From Acidovorax sp. GW101-3H11 (lineage in GTDB: Bacteria; Pseudomonadota; Gammaproteobacteria; Burkholderiales; Burkholderiaceae_C): a stretch of DNA of 58,919 bases. How positions within the stretch are numbered: the stretch's first letter is position 1; each line of letters starts with the position of its first letter. Below are positions 35,639 to 44,921 of the stretch, one piece after another. The translations under genes and the position numbers were made by a program. The stretch covers positions 1,206,563-1,265,481 of the forward strand of contig NZ_LUKZ01000009.1 of the NCBI RefSeq assembly GCF_001633105.1, given 5' to 3'. The notes beneath the pieces were generated by a model that saw only the letters and a program-made list of their open reading frames with translations, was not told where the DNA came from and ran no database searches.

Positions 35639-36736
35639 TTACAGAAAGGAGGCCTGGATCGGCGGCACGGGCGGCACCACATCGCCGCACTGGGCACGGT
35701 GGCGCAGCGCGTGCTCCATCACCACCAGCGCCAGCAGCGCTTCGGCAATCGGCGCGGCGCGGATGCCCACACACGGGTCGTGGCGGCCCTTGGTGATCAC
35801 CTCGGTGCTCTGGCCGTGGATGTCGATGGACTCGCGCGGGCTGATGATGGAGCTGGTGGGCTTGATCGCAATGCTCACCTCCAGGTCCTGCCCCGTGCTG
35901 ATGCCGCCCAGCACGCCACCGGCGTTGTTGGTGCGAAAGCCCTGGGGCGTCATCGAGTCGCCGTGCATCGTGCCCCGGTGGGCCACGCTGGCAAAGCCTG
36001 CGCCAATCTCCACGCCCTTGACCGCGTTCAGGCCCATCATGGCGTGGGCAATGTCGGCGTCGAGCTTGTCATACAGCGGCTCGCCCAGGCCCACCGGCAC
36101 GCCGGTGGCCTGCACCCGGATGCGGGCGCCGCACGAATCCCCGGCCTTGCGCAGGGCGTCCATGTAGTCCTCGTACTGCTGCACGTCGGCCACGGGGGCG
36201 AAGAAGGGGTTGCTGCGCACATGGTCCCAGCTCTCGAACGGGATGGGCAGCTCGCCCAGCTGCGTCATGCAGGCGCGGAACTGGGCGCCATACTGCTGGG
36301 CCAGCCACTTCTTAGCCACGGCGCCTGCGGCCACCGTGGGTGCCGTCAGGCGGGCCGAGGAACGACCGCCGCCGCGCGGGTCGCGGATGCCGTACTTGTG
36401 CCAATAGGTGTAGTCGGCATGGCCGGGGCGGAAGCTCTCGGCGATGTTGCTGTAGTCTTTGCTGCGCTGGTCGGTGTTGCGGATCAGCAGGGCGATGGGG
36501 GTGCCGGTGGTCTTGCCCTCGTACACGCCAGAGAGGATCTCCACCGCGTCAGGCTCGTTGCGCTGCGTGACGTGGCGGCTGGTGCCAGGGCGGCGCCGGT
36601 CCAGGTCGGCCTGGATGTCGGCCTCGGACAGCAGCATGCCCGGCGGGCAGCCGTCGATCACGCAGCCAATGGCCGGGCCGTGGGATTCACCAAAGTTGGT
36701 GACTGCGAATAGGGTACCGATGGTGTTGCCGCTCAT
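35639..36736 (-). CDS. aroC: Chorismate synthase
   Basis: The 365-residue enzyme converts 5-enolpyruvylshikimate-3-phosphate to chorismate using reduced FMN. It starts with the canonical [35 protein letters not shown] and [20 protein letters not shown] are further signature motifs, and the length is normal. It is the last step of the shikimate pathway and essential for aromatic amino acids. Confidence 0.98.
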   Translation of the reverse strand: MSGNTIGTLFAVTNFGESHGPAIGCVIDGCPPGMLLSEADIQADLDRRRPGTSRHVTQRNEPDAVEILSGVYEGKTTGTPIALLIRNTDQRSKDYSNIAESFRPGHADYTYWHKYGIRDPRGGGRSSARLTAPTVAAGAVAKKWLAQQYGAQFRACMTQLGELPIPFESWDHVRSNPFFAPVADVQQYEDYMDALRKAGDSCGARIRVQATGVPVGLGEPLYDKLDADIAHAMMGLNAVKGVEIGAGFASVAHRGTMHGDSMTPQGFRTNNAGGVLGGISTGQDLEVSIAIKPTSSIISPRESIDIHGQSTEVITKGRHDPCVGIRAAPIAEALLALVVMEHALRHRAQCGDVVPPVPPIQASFL

Positions 36737-36876
36737 GGGTCGGGATTATTCCAGACACACGGAATCCGCCAGCGTCTGGCGTGCGCTTTTTCCAATTGGC
36801 GGGTGGTTTCGATCTCGATATAGTGGCCAACAGCCTGTTGAAAGGGCCCATAGAAACGCGTGTGGAGGGACCGCCA

Positions 36877-38448
36877 GTGATTCAAGTCTTTGCAGCATCG
36901 CAACGTGTACAACGGTTTCTGTCACGCGCGCTGGTGGCCCTGGGGGCGCTGGCCGCTTCTGCGCAGGCCAATGCGCCCCTCGACATCCGGATTGCACTGG
37001 TCATCGGTAACTCCGCCTACCCCGGCAACGCAGCGCTCTCGAACCCCGCCAATGACGCCAAGGCGATGTCGGAGCAATTGCGCAAGCTGGGCTTTCAGGT
37101 CCTGGAACTGCGCGATGGATCGCGTGGCCAGATGACCGAAGCCATTGACGACGCCCGCAAGCGGCTGCAAGGCAAGAACGGGGTCGGCATGCTGTACTAC
37201 GCAGGCCATGGACTCCAGATCAACTGGCGCAACTACATGGTGCCCGTGGATGCGCACCCCAAAAGCCAGAACGATGTGGTGGCACAGGCCGTGGATGTGG
37301 ACGCTGTGATCAATGCCTTCAAAGAGGCTGGCAACCGCGTCAACATCCTGGTACTCGACGCCTGCCGAAACAACCCCTTCGACGGCACAGCGTCGGCCAA
37401 AGGGTTGGCGCAGATCGACGCTGTGCCTGGGACTTTTCTTGCCTACGCTACGGCCCCGGGCAACACCGCAGACGATGGCGAAGGCAGCAACGGCCTGTAC
37501 ACCGGCTACCTGCTGCAGGAACTGGCAAAACCCGTCTCCCGCATCGAGGATGTCTTCAAGCGCGTGCGGCTGCAGGTGCGGCAAAAGAGCCGGGGCAGCC
37601 AGATTCCCTGGGAAAGCACCAGCCTGGAGGAGGACTTTGTCTTCAACGATGGCAGAAGCCCGGGCGCCACAGTGCCGATGGCACCACCACCGAAGCCCAA
37701 GCCCGCAGAACTGGACCAAAGATTCCTGCGCGAGAAGGCAGAGTGGGACCGCATCAAAGCGTCACGCAATCCTGACGACTTCTATGCGTTCTTGCAGGCC
37801 TATCCCAGCAGCGCCATCAGTGAAGCAGTGCAGAGCCGTCTGGACCAACTCTCCAAGCCCTTGGTCACGGCAACGCCTGTGCATGGGCGCCACTCCGTGC
37901 AGCGGGATGTACAGGTCGGCGATGAGATTGAGCAGGTCTACCGCGACTACCTCACCAACCTGGAGACACGCCGAGAAACCCTGCGCGTTACATCAATCAA
38001 GGATGGCATTATCGAAATCAACAACGGCCAGCAGATCGTGACGCTGGCGGGTGGCACCATTCGCAATGACATCGGCATCGAATTCGATCCCCCCATCCAG
38101 TCGCTGCCCGCCGATGAGTTTCAGATTGGCAAGCGCTGGGTCAGCCGATCGCAAGAAACCATGCCCAAGCACATTCCCACGCCGATCGGCGACGTGGGCT
38201 GGGTAGAGCAGGACATGAGGGTGGTTGCCTACGAAGAAATTACCGTTCCCGCAGGCACGATGTACGCCTACCGCATTGAAGCCAGCTTACGGTCATACCG
38301 AGGCCTGTCCGGCAAGCTGACCTATTGGGTGGATAGCCGTGGAACCATCGCAAAGTATGTCCGCCGGGCCAAAGTCAGTGTGGCCAATGGAGCGACCCGG
38401 GACAACAGCTGGACACGCGAAGTCGTGCGCATCCACAAACCACGGTGA
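36877..38448 (+). CDS. Secreted caspase-like (peptidase C14) protein
   Basis: The 523-residue precursor has a signal peptide (LVALGALAASAQANA). The p20-type caspase domain runs from about 36 to 260. RIALVIGNSAYPGNAALSNP opens it, the catalytic His111 lies in YYAGHGLQ and Cys163 in VLDACRNNPF. A Pro-rich linker (about 268-282) leads to a helical stretch with NPDDFYAFLQAYPSSAISEA and then a C-terminal beta-rich domain. Orthocaspases usually cleave after Arg/Lys. An export signal suggests envelope or extracellular action (inference). The start is GTG 36877 with GGAGGG upstream. The cellular role is unknown. Confidence 0.88.
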   Translation: MIQVFAASQRVQRFLSRALVALGALAASAQANAPLDIRIALVIGNSAYPGNAALSNPANDAKAMSEQLRKLGFQVLELRDGSRGQMTEAIDDARKRLQGKNGVGMLYYAGHGLQINWRNYMVPVDAHPKSQNDVVAQAVDVDAVINAFKEAGNRVNILVLDACRNNPFDGTASAKGLAQIDAVPGTFLAYATAPGNTADDGEGSNGLYTGYLLQELAKPVSRIEDVFKRVRLQVRQKSRGSQIPWESTSLEEDFVFNDGRSPGATVPMAPPPKPKPAELDQRFLREKAEWDRIKASRNPDDFYAFLQAYPSSAISEAVQSRLDQLSKPLVTATPVHGRHSVQRDVQVGDEIEQVYRDYLTNLETRRETLRVTSIKDGIIEINNGQQIVTLAGGTIRNDIGIEFDPPIQSLPADEFQIGKRWVSRSQETMPKHIPTPIGDVGWVEQDMRVVAYEEITVPAGTMYAYRIEASLRSYRGLSGKLTYWVDSRGTIAKYVRRAKVSVANGATRDNSWTREVVRIHKPR

Positions 38449-38511
38449 TCAGAGGCCACGCCCTCTCGCAACAACAGCCTGTCAAGCACGCGGCCCGAGA
38501 GCGGAAGATGT

Positions 38512-38979
38512 TCAGGGTGTATTCACGTCGCCCTTGGATGACTCTTCCTCAGGCCAATCGCGGATATAGGCCTTGAGCATCTTGTTCTCGAAGTTCTGGC
38601 TGTCCACCACAGCCTTGGCCACGTCGTAGAAGCTGATCACACCCATAAGCATGCGGCGGTCCATCACCGGCATGTAGCGCGCGTGGCGGTCCAGCATCAT
38701 GCGGCGCACTTCGTCCATGTCGGTTTCCAGGGTGCAGGTCAAAGGCGCGTCGTCCATAGCGGTGCGCACCAGCATCGTGCCCACGCCGCCGCCGTTTTTC
38801 ACCACGGCCTGGATCACTTCGCGGAAAGTGAGCATGCCCACCAGGTCGCCATGCTCCATGACCACCAGCGAACCGATGTCGCGCTCGGCCATCAGGGCCA
38901 CGGCGCCTGCCAGCGGCTCGTCCGGCGAGGCGGTGTACAAGGTGTTGCCTTTGACGCGAAGGATGTCGCTGACTTTCAT
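38512..38979 (-). CDS. CBS-domain protein
   Basis: The 155-residue protein is a tandem CBS (Bateman) module. The first CBS has TASPDEPLAGAVALMAERDI GSLVVMEHG. The second has TLETDMDEVRRMMLDRHARY MPVMDRR. There is no fused effector domain. Such stand-alone modules bind adenine nucleotides or NAD-type ligands and regulate partners, which cannot be named here. It is convergent with the caspase-like gene (63-base gap) and divergent from metY. Confidence 0.9.
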   Translation of the reverse strand: MKVSDILRVKGNTLYTASPDEPLAGAVALMAERDIGSLVVMEHGDLVGMLTFREVIQAVVKNGGGVGTMLVRTAMDDAPLTCTLETDMDEVRRMMLDRHARYMPVMDRRMLMGVISFYDVAKAVVDSQNFENKMLKAYIRDWPEEESSKGDVNTP

Positions 38980-39104
38980 GGTGCGGAGTCTCCGGGAGAG
39001 CAGGAAGAGAGAGGGGGCCACGCCGCGCGGCGGGCGCCGTAGACAATTTGCTACCAAATATAGCCCACAATGCCCGCCTGCATTGACAACATGGGAGACA
39101 CAAG

Positions 39105-40415
39105 ATGCCCGGTTATTCCGACCCCGGCTTTGACACGCTGGCCCTGCACGCAGGCGCGAGCCCCGACCCCGCCACCGGCGCACGCGCCACGCCCATCCAC
39201 CTGACCACCTCGTTCGTCTTCGAGTCGAGCGACCACGCAGCGTCCCTCTTCAACCTGGAGCGCGGCGGCCATGTGTACAGCCGCATCAGCAACCCAACCA
39301 ACGCGGTGCTGGAGCAGCGCGTGGCCGCCCTGGAAGGCGGCGTGGGCGCCATCGCCACCGCCAGCGGTCAGGCCGCGCTGCATCTGGCGATTGCCACGAT
39401 CATGGGCGCGGGCAGCCACATCGTGGCCAGCACGGCGCTGTATGGCGGTTCGCAGAACCTGCTGCACTACACGCTCTCGCGCTTCGGCATTGAGACTACT
39501 TTTGTGAAACCGGGCGACATCGACGCCTGGCGCGCTGCGGTGCGCCCCAACACCAAGCTCTTCTTTGGCGAAACCGTGGGCAACCCCGGTCTGGATGTAC
39601 TGGACATCCCCACCGTGTCGTCCATTGCGCACGAAGCGGGCGTGCCGCTGCTGGTGGACTCCACCCTCACCTCCCCATGGCTCATCAAGCCGTTTGAACA
39701 TGGCGCAGACCTGGTCTACCACTCGGCCACCAAGTTCCTTTCGGGCCACGGCACCGTTGTGGGCGGCATCGTGGTGGACGGCGGCAGCTTTGACTGGGAC
39801 GGGCCAAAGTCCGCCGGCAAGTTTGCCGAGCTGACGCAGCCTTACGACGGCTTCCACAACATGGTCTTCACCGAAGAAAGCACCGTGGGCGCCTTTCTGC
39901 TGCGTGCGCGGCGCGAGGGCCTGCGCGACTTTGGCGCCTGCATGAGCCCGCACACGGCCTGGCTCATCCTGCAAGGCATCGAGACCCTGCCGCTGCGCAT
40001 GGCGCAGCACATGCGCAACACAGAGAAGGTGGTGGAGTTTCTGGCGGCGCAGCCCTTTGTGTCGCGCGTGGGCCACCCCATGCTGGAGTCTCACCCCAGC
40101 CACGCGCTCGCGCAAAAGCTGCTGCCGCGCGGTGCGGGCTCGGTGTTCAGCTTTGACCTCAAGGGCAACCGCGAGCAGGGCAAGAAGTTCATCGAAACGC
40201 TCAAGGTCTTCAGCCATCTGGCCAACGTGGGCGACTGCCGCAGCCTGGTGATCCACCCGGCCAGCACCACACATTTCCGCATGAGCGACGAAGCGCTGGC
40301 GGGCGCGGGCATCACGCAGGGCACGATCCGCCTGTCGATCGGGCTCGAAGACGCCGACGACCTGATTGACGACCTCAAGCGTGCACTGAAAGCTGCAGAG
40401 AAAGCGGGGGCCTGA
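39105..40415 (+). CDS. metY: O-acetylhomoserine aminocarboxypropyltransferase (sulfhydrylase)
   Basis: The 436-residue Cys/Met-metabolism PLP enzyme has the Schiff-base lysine Lys210 in VYHSATKFLSGHGTVVGG. It also has the N-terminal FDTLALHAGASPDPATGARA typical of MetY and the VYSRISNPTNAVLEQRVAAL segment. It would make homocysteine from O-acetylhomoserine and sulfide (direct sulfhydrylation). The closely related MetZ (O-succinylhomoserine form) is the main alternative, but the ~430-residue length favours MetY. It is followed after two bases by a hydrolase gene. Confidence 0.92.
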   Translation: MPGYSDPGFDTLALHAGASPDPATGARATPIHLTTSFVFESSDHAASLFNLERGGHVYSRISNPTNAVLEQRVAALEGGVGAIATASGQAALHLAIATIMGAGSHIVASTALYGGSQNLLHYTLSRFGIETTFVKPGDIDAWRAAVRPNTKLFFGETVGNPGLDVLDIPTVSSIAHEAGVPLLVDSTLTSPWLIKPFEHGADLVYHSATKFLSGHGTVVGGIVVDGGSFDWDGPKSAGKFAELTQPYDGFHNMVFTEESTVGAFLLRARREGLRDFGACMSPHTAWLILQGIETLPLRMAQHMRNTEKVVEFLAAQPFVSRVGHPMLESHPSHALAQKLLPRGAGSVFSFDLKGNREQGKKFIETLKVFSHLANVGDCRSLVIHPASTTHFRMSDEALAGAGITQGTIRLSIGLEDADDLIDDLKRALKAAEKAGA

Positions 40416-40417
40416 CC

Positions 40418-41236
40418 ATGCACCTCCAAGTCAACGGAGCATCCATCTATTGCTACACCGGTGGCAAGGCCTTCGATGCCGCCAAGCCCACGGTGGTGTT
40501 CATCCACGGCGTGCTCAACGACCACAGCGTGTGGGCCCTGCAAAGCCGCTACATGGCCAACCATGGCTGGAACGTGCTGGCCATCGACCTGCCGGGCCAC
40601 TGCCGCAGTGGTGGCGATGCGCCCGCCACGGTGGAGCAGGCGGCCGACTTCATCGGCGCGTTGCTCGACGCTGCGGGCGTGCAGCGCGCAGCCCTGGTGG
40701 GCCACAGCTGGGGCTCGCTCATTGCGATGGAAGCCGCCGCACGGCTCAAGGACCGCGTCAGCCACCTGGTGCTGGTGGGCACGGCCTTCCCGATGAAGGT
40801 GTCGCCCGCGCTCATCGAGGCCTCGCAGAGCGACCCCGAAAAGGCCCTGCGCATGGTCAACGTGTTCTCGCGCAACACACTGGCCGCGCCCCCGTCGGCC
40901 CTGGGGCCCGGCACTTGGGTGTTTGGCACGGGCATGGCGCTGGGCCGCCGGGTGCTGCGCAGCAACCCGGCCGTCAACGTGTTCCACCGGGGTTTCGTGG
41001 CCTGCGACAGCTACGCCGGTGGCGAAGCCGCCATGGCGCAACTCACCTGCCCGGTGCTGTTTGCGCTGGGCGCGCAGGACCAGATGACGCCCCCGAAGGC
41101 CGCGCAAGGCCTGGTCAACGCAGCCCGCGCTGCAGGCCAATCGGTGTCGATCGCGAGCCTGCCCGTGGGCCACCACCAGATGACCGAAGCGCCGGAAGAA
41201 ACGCTGTTCGCGCTGCGCGACTTTCTGGCCCGCTGA
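40418..41236 (+). CDS. Alpha/beta-fold hydrolase
   Basis: The 272-residue protein has the alpha/beta-hydrolase core: VVFIHGVLNDHSVW (oxyanion-hole region), the nucleophile elbow GHSWGS, and a C-terminal catalytic His region LPVGHHQMTEAP. The reaction is unknown. It starts two bases after the metY stop, so the two are co-transcribed and translation may be coupled. A link to homoserine-ester or sulfur metabolism is conceivable but not shown. Confidence 0.9.
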   Translation: MHLQVNGASIYCYTGGKAFDAAKPTVVFIHGVLNDHSVWALQSRYMANHGWNVLAIDLPGHCRSGGDAPATVEQAADFIGALLDAAGVQRAALVGHSWGSLIAMEAAARLKDRVSHLVLVGTAFPMKVSPALIEASQSDPEKALRMVNVFSRNTLAAPPSALGPGTWVFGTGMALGRRVLRSNPAVNVFHRGFVACDSYAGGEAAMAQLTCPVLFALGAQDQMTPPKAAQGLVNAARAAGQSVSIASLPVGHHQMTEAPEETLFALRDFLAR

Positions 41237-41266
41237 GCAACACGCCGCCTGCGCCCTGGCCTGTGG

Positions 41267-42523
41267 TCAGGGCGCGGGGCGCCGCCACGCTGGCCACTGC
41301 CAGAGCGTGAAGGCCCGCAGCCACCACTCCACCGGTCCGTAGGCGTGTGTGGCCATCCAGCGGCGGCTCCACACCAACTGGGCGCCATACAACGCGAACA
41401 CCCCCAGCACCACCAGCCAGGGTGCCACCTGGCCCACCAGCGCAAAGCCATAGGCCGTGAAAACCGTCGCCCCCACCAGCGACTGCAGCAGGTAGTTGGA
41501 CAGCGCCATGCGCCCCGCAGGCTCCAGCGCCGCGCCCAGGCGCGGGCCCCCGGTGCCATGCTGCAGCAGCCACAGCAACAGCGCCACATAGCCGACGGTG
41601 AGAAACGGCGCCGTGGCCAGGTCCACCGCCAGCGCAGCCAGCACCACATGCTCGGGCTGCTGCACGCTGCTGGTGCCCACCTGCGCCGTGGCATAGAACA
41701 AGGCCCCCGCCCCTCCCACAGGCAGGCAGCGCACCATCCACCGCCGCAGGCGCGCTGGTTGCTGCGCCACCCGGGCCAGGTAGCCCGAGCGGTGGGCCGC
41801 CAGCCCCAGCAGGAACATGGCCAGCGCGCAGGGCCCCTGCACAAACACCAGCACAAACCACACGCCTTCGGCCATGTCGCGCCCACGCTGGGCGATGGCA
41901 TCCAGTGCGCTCGCGCGGTAGGCCTGTGCGGCCTGCTGCGCCTTGGCATGCAGCTCGGCCACCGGTACCTCGATGGGCGGCACATGCGCCACCAGCCAGG
42001 CCAGCAGGCCCCAACCCCCGGCCACCATGCCCAGCAGGGCCAGGGCCAGCACCGTGGCCGCCATGGGTTTCAGCCCGCGCCAGGCCAGCAGCAGCACGCC
42101 CAGCAGTGCATAGGTGACAAGAATGTCGCCCGCGAACAGCAACCAGGCATGCGCAAGCCCCAGCAGCAAAAGGCCCAGCAGGCGGCGCAGAAAACGCGGC
42201 ACAAAGGCGTTGCCGGAGCGCGCTGCCGAATCCATCTGCAGCGCAAAGCTGTAGCCGAACAGCAGCGAGAACAGCAGGTAGAACTTGGTCTCGAAGATGA
42301 AGCTCACCCACCAGCGCACGGCATGGTCCACGGGCCGGGAGAAGGCTGGGTCCACCACGCCCACGCCAAAGTAGGTGGATGCAAAACTGCCCGCGTTGAC
42401 CATGAGGATGCCCAGCAGCGCAAAGCCGCGCAGCGCGTCGATGGCGTGTTCACGGCCCACGGCGGGGGCGGGGGCTGGGGAAGATGGATTGGTGGAGGAT
42501 TCAGCAGAAGTCATCATGGCCAT
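41267..42523 (-). CDS. DUF418-family multipass membrane protein
   Basis: The 418-residue protein has about ten membrane helices. It begins with a Ser/Pro/Ala-rich tail, followed by REHAIDALRGFALLGILMVN. FIFETKFYLLFSLLFGYSFA and GRMALSNYLLQSLVGATVF are typical DUF418 motifs. The N-terminal part is related to the acyltransferase-3-like fold. The function is unknown. Several Met codons lie close together (42523, 42517, 42514), so the exact start is uncertain. Confidence 0.88.
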   Translation of the reverse strand: MAMMTSAESSTNPSSPAPAPAVGREHAIDALRGFALLGILMVNAGSFASTYFGVGVVDPAFSRPVDHAVRWWVSFIFETKFYLLFSLLFGYSFALQMDSAARSGNAFVPRFLRRLLGLLLLGLAHAWLLFAGDILVTYALLGVLLLAWRGLKPMAATVLALALLGMVAGGWGLLAWLVAHVPPIEVPVAELHAKAQQAAQAYRASALDAIAQRGRDMAEGVWFVLVFVQGPCALAMFLLGLAAHRSGYLARVAQQPARLRRWMVRCLPVGGAGALFYATAQVGTSSVQQPEHVVLAALAVDLATAPFLTVGYVALLLWLLQHGTGGPRLGAALEPAGRMALSNYLLQSLVGATVFTAYGFALVGQVAPWLVVLGVFALYGAQLVWSRRWMATHAYGPVEWWLRAFTLWQWPAWRRPAP

Positions 42524-42715
42524 GGTGGCAGAACCTGTTCAAGCACGAGCCGCAGCAACCCCTGTCCATCGCGGCACAGCATTGTCTCGGGCTTGGGCGT
42601 ATAAATCGTCTGGCAGCGGCGCAGCCCCCCGGGAGTTTGCGCACAAGCAAGGCCACGCACAGATGGCCCAAGGATCACCATAGATCACAGGCAGACCGCC
42701 CACCAGGAGACAACG

Positions 42716-43051
42716 ATGGACATCAGCGCCCCCCACACCGCCACCGATCCGCGCAGCTTCAAGAGCTTCGCGGAGTTCTACCCCTTCTATCTGGGCGAGC
42801 ACAGCAACCGCACCTGCAGGCGCCTGCACTTCGTGGGCTCCACGCTCACCCTGGTCTGCCTGGCCATGCTGGTGGCCACGGGCAAGCCGCAGTACCTGCT
42901 GTATGGCCTGCTCTGCGGCTATGGCTTTGCCTGGGTGGGGCACTTCGGCTTTGAGAAGAACAAGCCCGCCAGCTTCAAGCGCCCGCTCTACAGCTTCATG
43001 GGCGACTGGGTGATGTACAAGGACATCTGGACGGGCAAGGTGCCGTTCTGA
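42716..43051 (+). CDS. Mpo1-like (DUF962) membrane protein
   Basis: The 111-residue protein has FAEFYPFYLGEHSNRTCRRL HFVGS near the N-terminus. Two membrane helices (about 43-60 and 62-80) follow, with WVGHFGFEKNKPASFKRPLY in the C-terminal half. The conserved histidines and the HFxFEKNxPA motif are characteristic of DUF962/Mpo1-like proteins. The yeast member is an iron-dependent dioxygenase acting on 2-hydroxy fatty acids, but bacterial roles are not defined. An AGGAGACAACG sequence supports the ATG at 42716. Confidence 0.9.
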   Translation: MDISAPHTATDPRSFKSFAEFYPFYLGEHSNRTCRRLHFVGSTLTLVCLAMLVATGKPQYLLYGLLCGYGFAWVGHFGFEKNKPASFKRPLYSFMGDWVMYKDIWTGKVPF

Positions 43052-43053
43052 TC

Positions 43054-43129
43054 TGAAAATTCAAGCAAAAATGGCCGCTACCGCGCGTCCATCATGCGCT
43101 TATAGCTACATATTTTATAGCAATCAAAG
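43054..43129 (-). repeat. Dispersed ~60-bp repeat, copy 9
   Basis: In reverse orientation it contains AAAAATGGCCGCTACCGCGC, GTCCATCATGCGCTTATAGC and TTTTATAGCAATCAAA. It fills the gap between the convergent DUF962 and BrkB genes. It is the copy closest in sequence to copy 5. Confidence 0.75.
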
Positions 43130-43141
43130 CGCAGCAGCAGT

Positions 43142-44404
43142 TCATCCGGCCTGCGCGGCGCTCTCCAGCACATCGGCCATGCGCAGCGTCTCCAGGCCCG
43201 CGCGCTGCCACAGCGGGGCCAGGCTCTGGGCGCGCTCCAGCAACAGTTTCTGCACCAGGGGCGCCAGCGGCGTGCGAGCCGGATCGGCCAGCAGCACGTA
43301 GCGCGGCTCGGGCACATCCGAGGCGCTCACTGCGGCATCGGCCACCTCGCCCGCCCAGTCGAGCGCCGTCAGGGCTTCGAGCACGGGTTCGAGCTGCAGC
43401 ACGTCCACGCGCAGCAACTGCGCGAGCTGGCTGGGGCGCAGGCCTTTCATGGGCTGGCTGCGCGCGCGGTGCAGCTCCTGCAGCACCTCGATGGCAAGCT
43501 GGAACGTCCAGCCCGCCACCGTGCCGCGCCGCGCCACGCCCGCCAGCAGGCTGGGCAGGTAGGCGGTGACCACGGCCCCCAGCAGCACGATGACCCAGGC
43601 CACATAGATCCACACCAGCAGGATGGGCAGCGTGGCAAACGCGCCGTACACCACCGAATAGGTGGGCACCTTGCCCAGGTACAGCGCCAGCACCTTCTTG
43701 GCCAGCTCGATGCACACGGCCACAAACAGCCCGCCCGTCCAGGCATGGCGCCACTTCACCGGCGTGTTGGGGACATAGTGGTACAGCGACGCCATGCCCC
43801 CCGCCAGCACCACAAACTGGATCGAGTCGAACAGCAGCTGCACCCCATCAGGCAAGCGCTTGACCAGCCCGCCCGAGGCCGACATCACATACGAGGTGAG
43901 CGCCAGGCTGGCACCCATCAGCAGCGGGCCCAGCGTGATGGCCGCCCAGTAGATCAACACCCGCTGCCCCAGTGGGCGCAGGCGCTGCACGCGCCAGATG
44001 TCGTTGAGCGTGCGGTCGATGGTGAGGATCAGCGCCAGCGCCGTGGCCAGCAGGATGCTGAAGCCCGCCACCCCCAGGCCGCTGGCCTTGGAGGCAAACT
44101 GGTTCAGGTAACCAATCACCTGCCGCGAGATGCTGTCGGGCACCAGGCTGCTGACCAGCCAGCCCTGCAGCGCATCCTGCAGCTTGCCGAAGATGGGGAA
44201 CGCGGTGAACACCGCCAGCGCCACGGTAAAAAATGGCACCAGCGCCAGGATGGTGGTGAAGGTCAGGCTGCTGGCCGTGAGCCCCAGGTGGTCCTCACGA
44301 AAGCGTTCGCGCAGTGTCTGGGCCGTGGTCTTCCACGGGAAGTGCGACAGCTCATTGATCAACGCTTCGGTGCGCGACGCGACTGTCTGTATGGAAAAAG
44401 GCAT
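43142..44404 (-). CDS. YihY/BrkB-family inner-membrane protein
   Basis: The 420-residue protein has six membrane helices typical of YihY (formerly mis-named RNase BN). The first is preceded by REDHLGLTASSLTFTTILAL. LLWIYLSWVIVLLGA-like LVWIYVAWVIVLLGAVVTAY is the usual late signature. A C-terminal cytoplasmic extension of about 130 residues has a winged-helix look (PSQLAQLLRVDVLQLEPVLE), as in the longer proteobacterial members. The function is unsettled. Frames extending 5' past 44404 overlap other genes and are rejected. Confidence 0.92.
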   Translation of the reverse strand: MPFSIQTVASRTEALINELSHFPWKTTAQTLRERFREDHLGLTASSLTFTTILALVPFFTVALAVFTAFPIFGKLQDALQGWLVSSLVPDSISRQVIGYLNQFASKASGLGVAGFSILLATALALILTIDRTLNDIWRVQRLRPLGQRVLIYWAAITLGPLLMGASLALTSYVMSASGGLVKRLPDGVQLLFDSIQFVVLAGGMASLYHYVPNTPVKWRHAWTGGLFVAVCIELAKKVLALYLGKVPTYSVVYGAFATLPILLVWIYVAWVIVLLGAVVTAYLPSLLAGVARRGTVAGWTFQLAIEVLQELHRARSQPMKGLRPSQLAQLLRVDVLQLEPVLEALTALDWAGEVADAAVSASDVPEPRYVLLADPARTPLAPLVQKLLLERAQSLAPLWQRAGLETLRMADVLESAAQAG

Positions 44405-44425
44405 GGCCGATATGATGCCACCCCA

Positions 44426-44866
44426 ATGACTGCATCCCCTTCTGCCCCCGCGTCCCCTCTCACACCATCCGACAACGGCGTCGCCGCCACCCGCTGGGTG
44501 GCCACCGGCAGCCTGCTGGCCCTGATTGTTCTGTGCCTGGCCTGGGAGCTGGTGCTGGCCCCCTTGCGCCCCGGCGGTACCTGGCTGGCCATCAAGGCCC
44601 TGCCGCTGTGCATTCCGCTGGCGGGCATCCTCAAGAACCGCATGTACACCTACCGCTGGGTGAGCCTGGTGATCTGGCTGTATTTCACCGAAGGCGTGGT
44701 GCGCGGCTGGAGCGACAAGCCGCCATCGCAATGGCTGGCCTGGGCCGAAGTGGCGCTGTGCCTGGTGCTGTTCACGGCCTGCACGCTGCATGTGCGGCTG
44801 CGCCAGCGCAACGCCAAGGCGGCCGCAGCCGCTGCAGAGGCCAGCGCAGCTGCCCCCGCCCCCTGA
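44426..44866 (+). CDS. DUF2069-family membrane protein
   Basis: The 146-residue protein has four predicted membrane helices and the characteristic LPLCIPLAGILKNRMYTYRW and YFTEGVVRGWSD motifs of DUF2069, followed by an Ala-rich tail. The function is unknown. It is divergent from the yihY-type gene by 21 bases and 55 bases upstream of the FAD-linked dehydrogenase on the same strand. Confidence 0.88.
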   Translation: MTASPSAPASPLTPSDNGVAATRWVATGSLLALIVLCLAWELVLAPLRPGGTWLAIKALPLCIPLAGILKNRMYTYRWVSLVIWLYFTEGVVRGWSDKPPSQWLAWAEVALCLVLFTACTLHVRLRQRNAKAAAAAAEASAAAPAP

Positions 44867-44921
44867 CGAGCCCTGTGCAATCCCCGCCCTGCCCTTTTCA
44901 ACGCACTGCCCCCCTTTGCCC

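Noticed and set aside
33869..36712. 947-codon plus-strand frame across two genes
   Set aside because: It runs antisense through the nucleotidase-like gene and aroC. It spans an intergenic gap and has no domain signatures or ribosome binding site.
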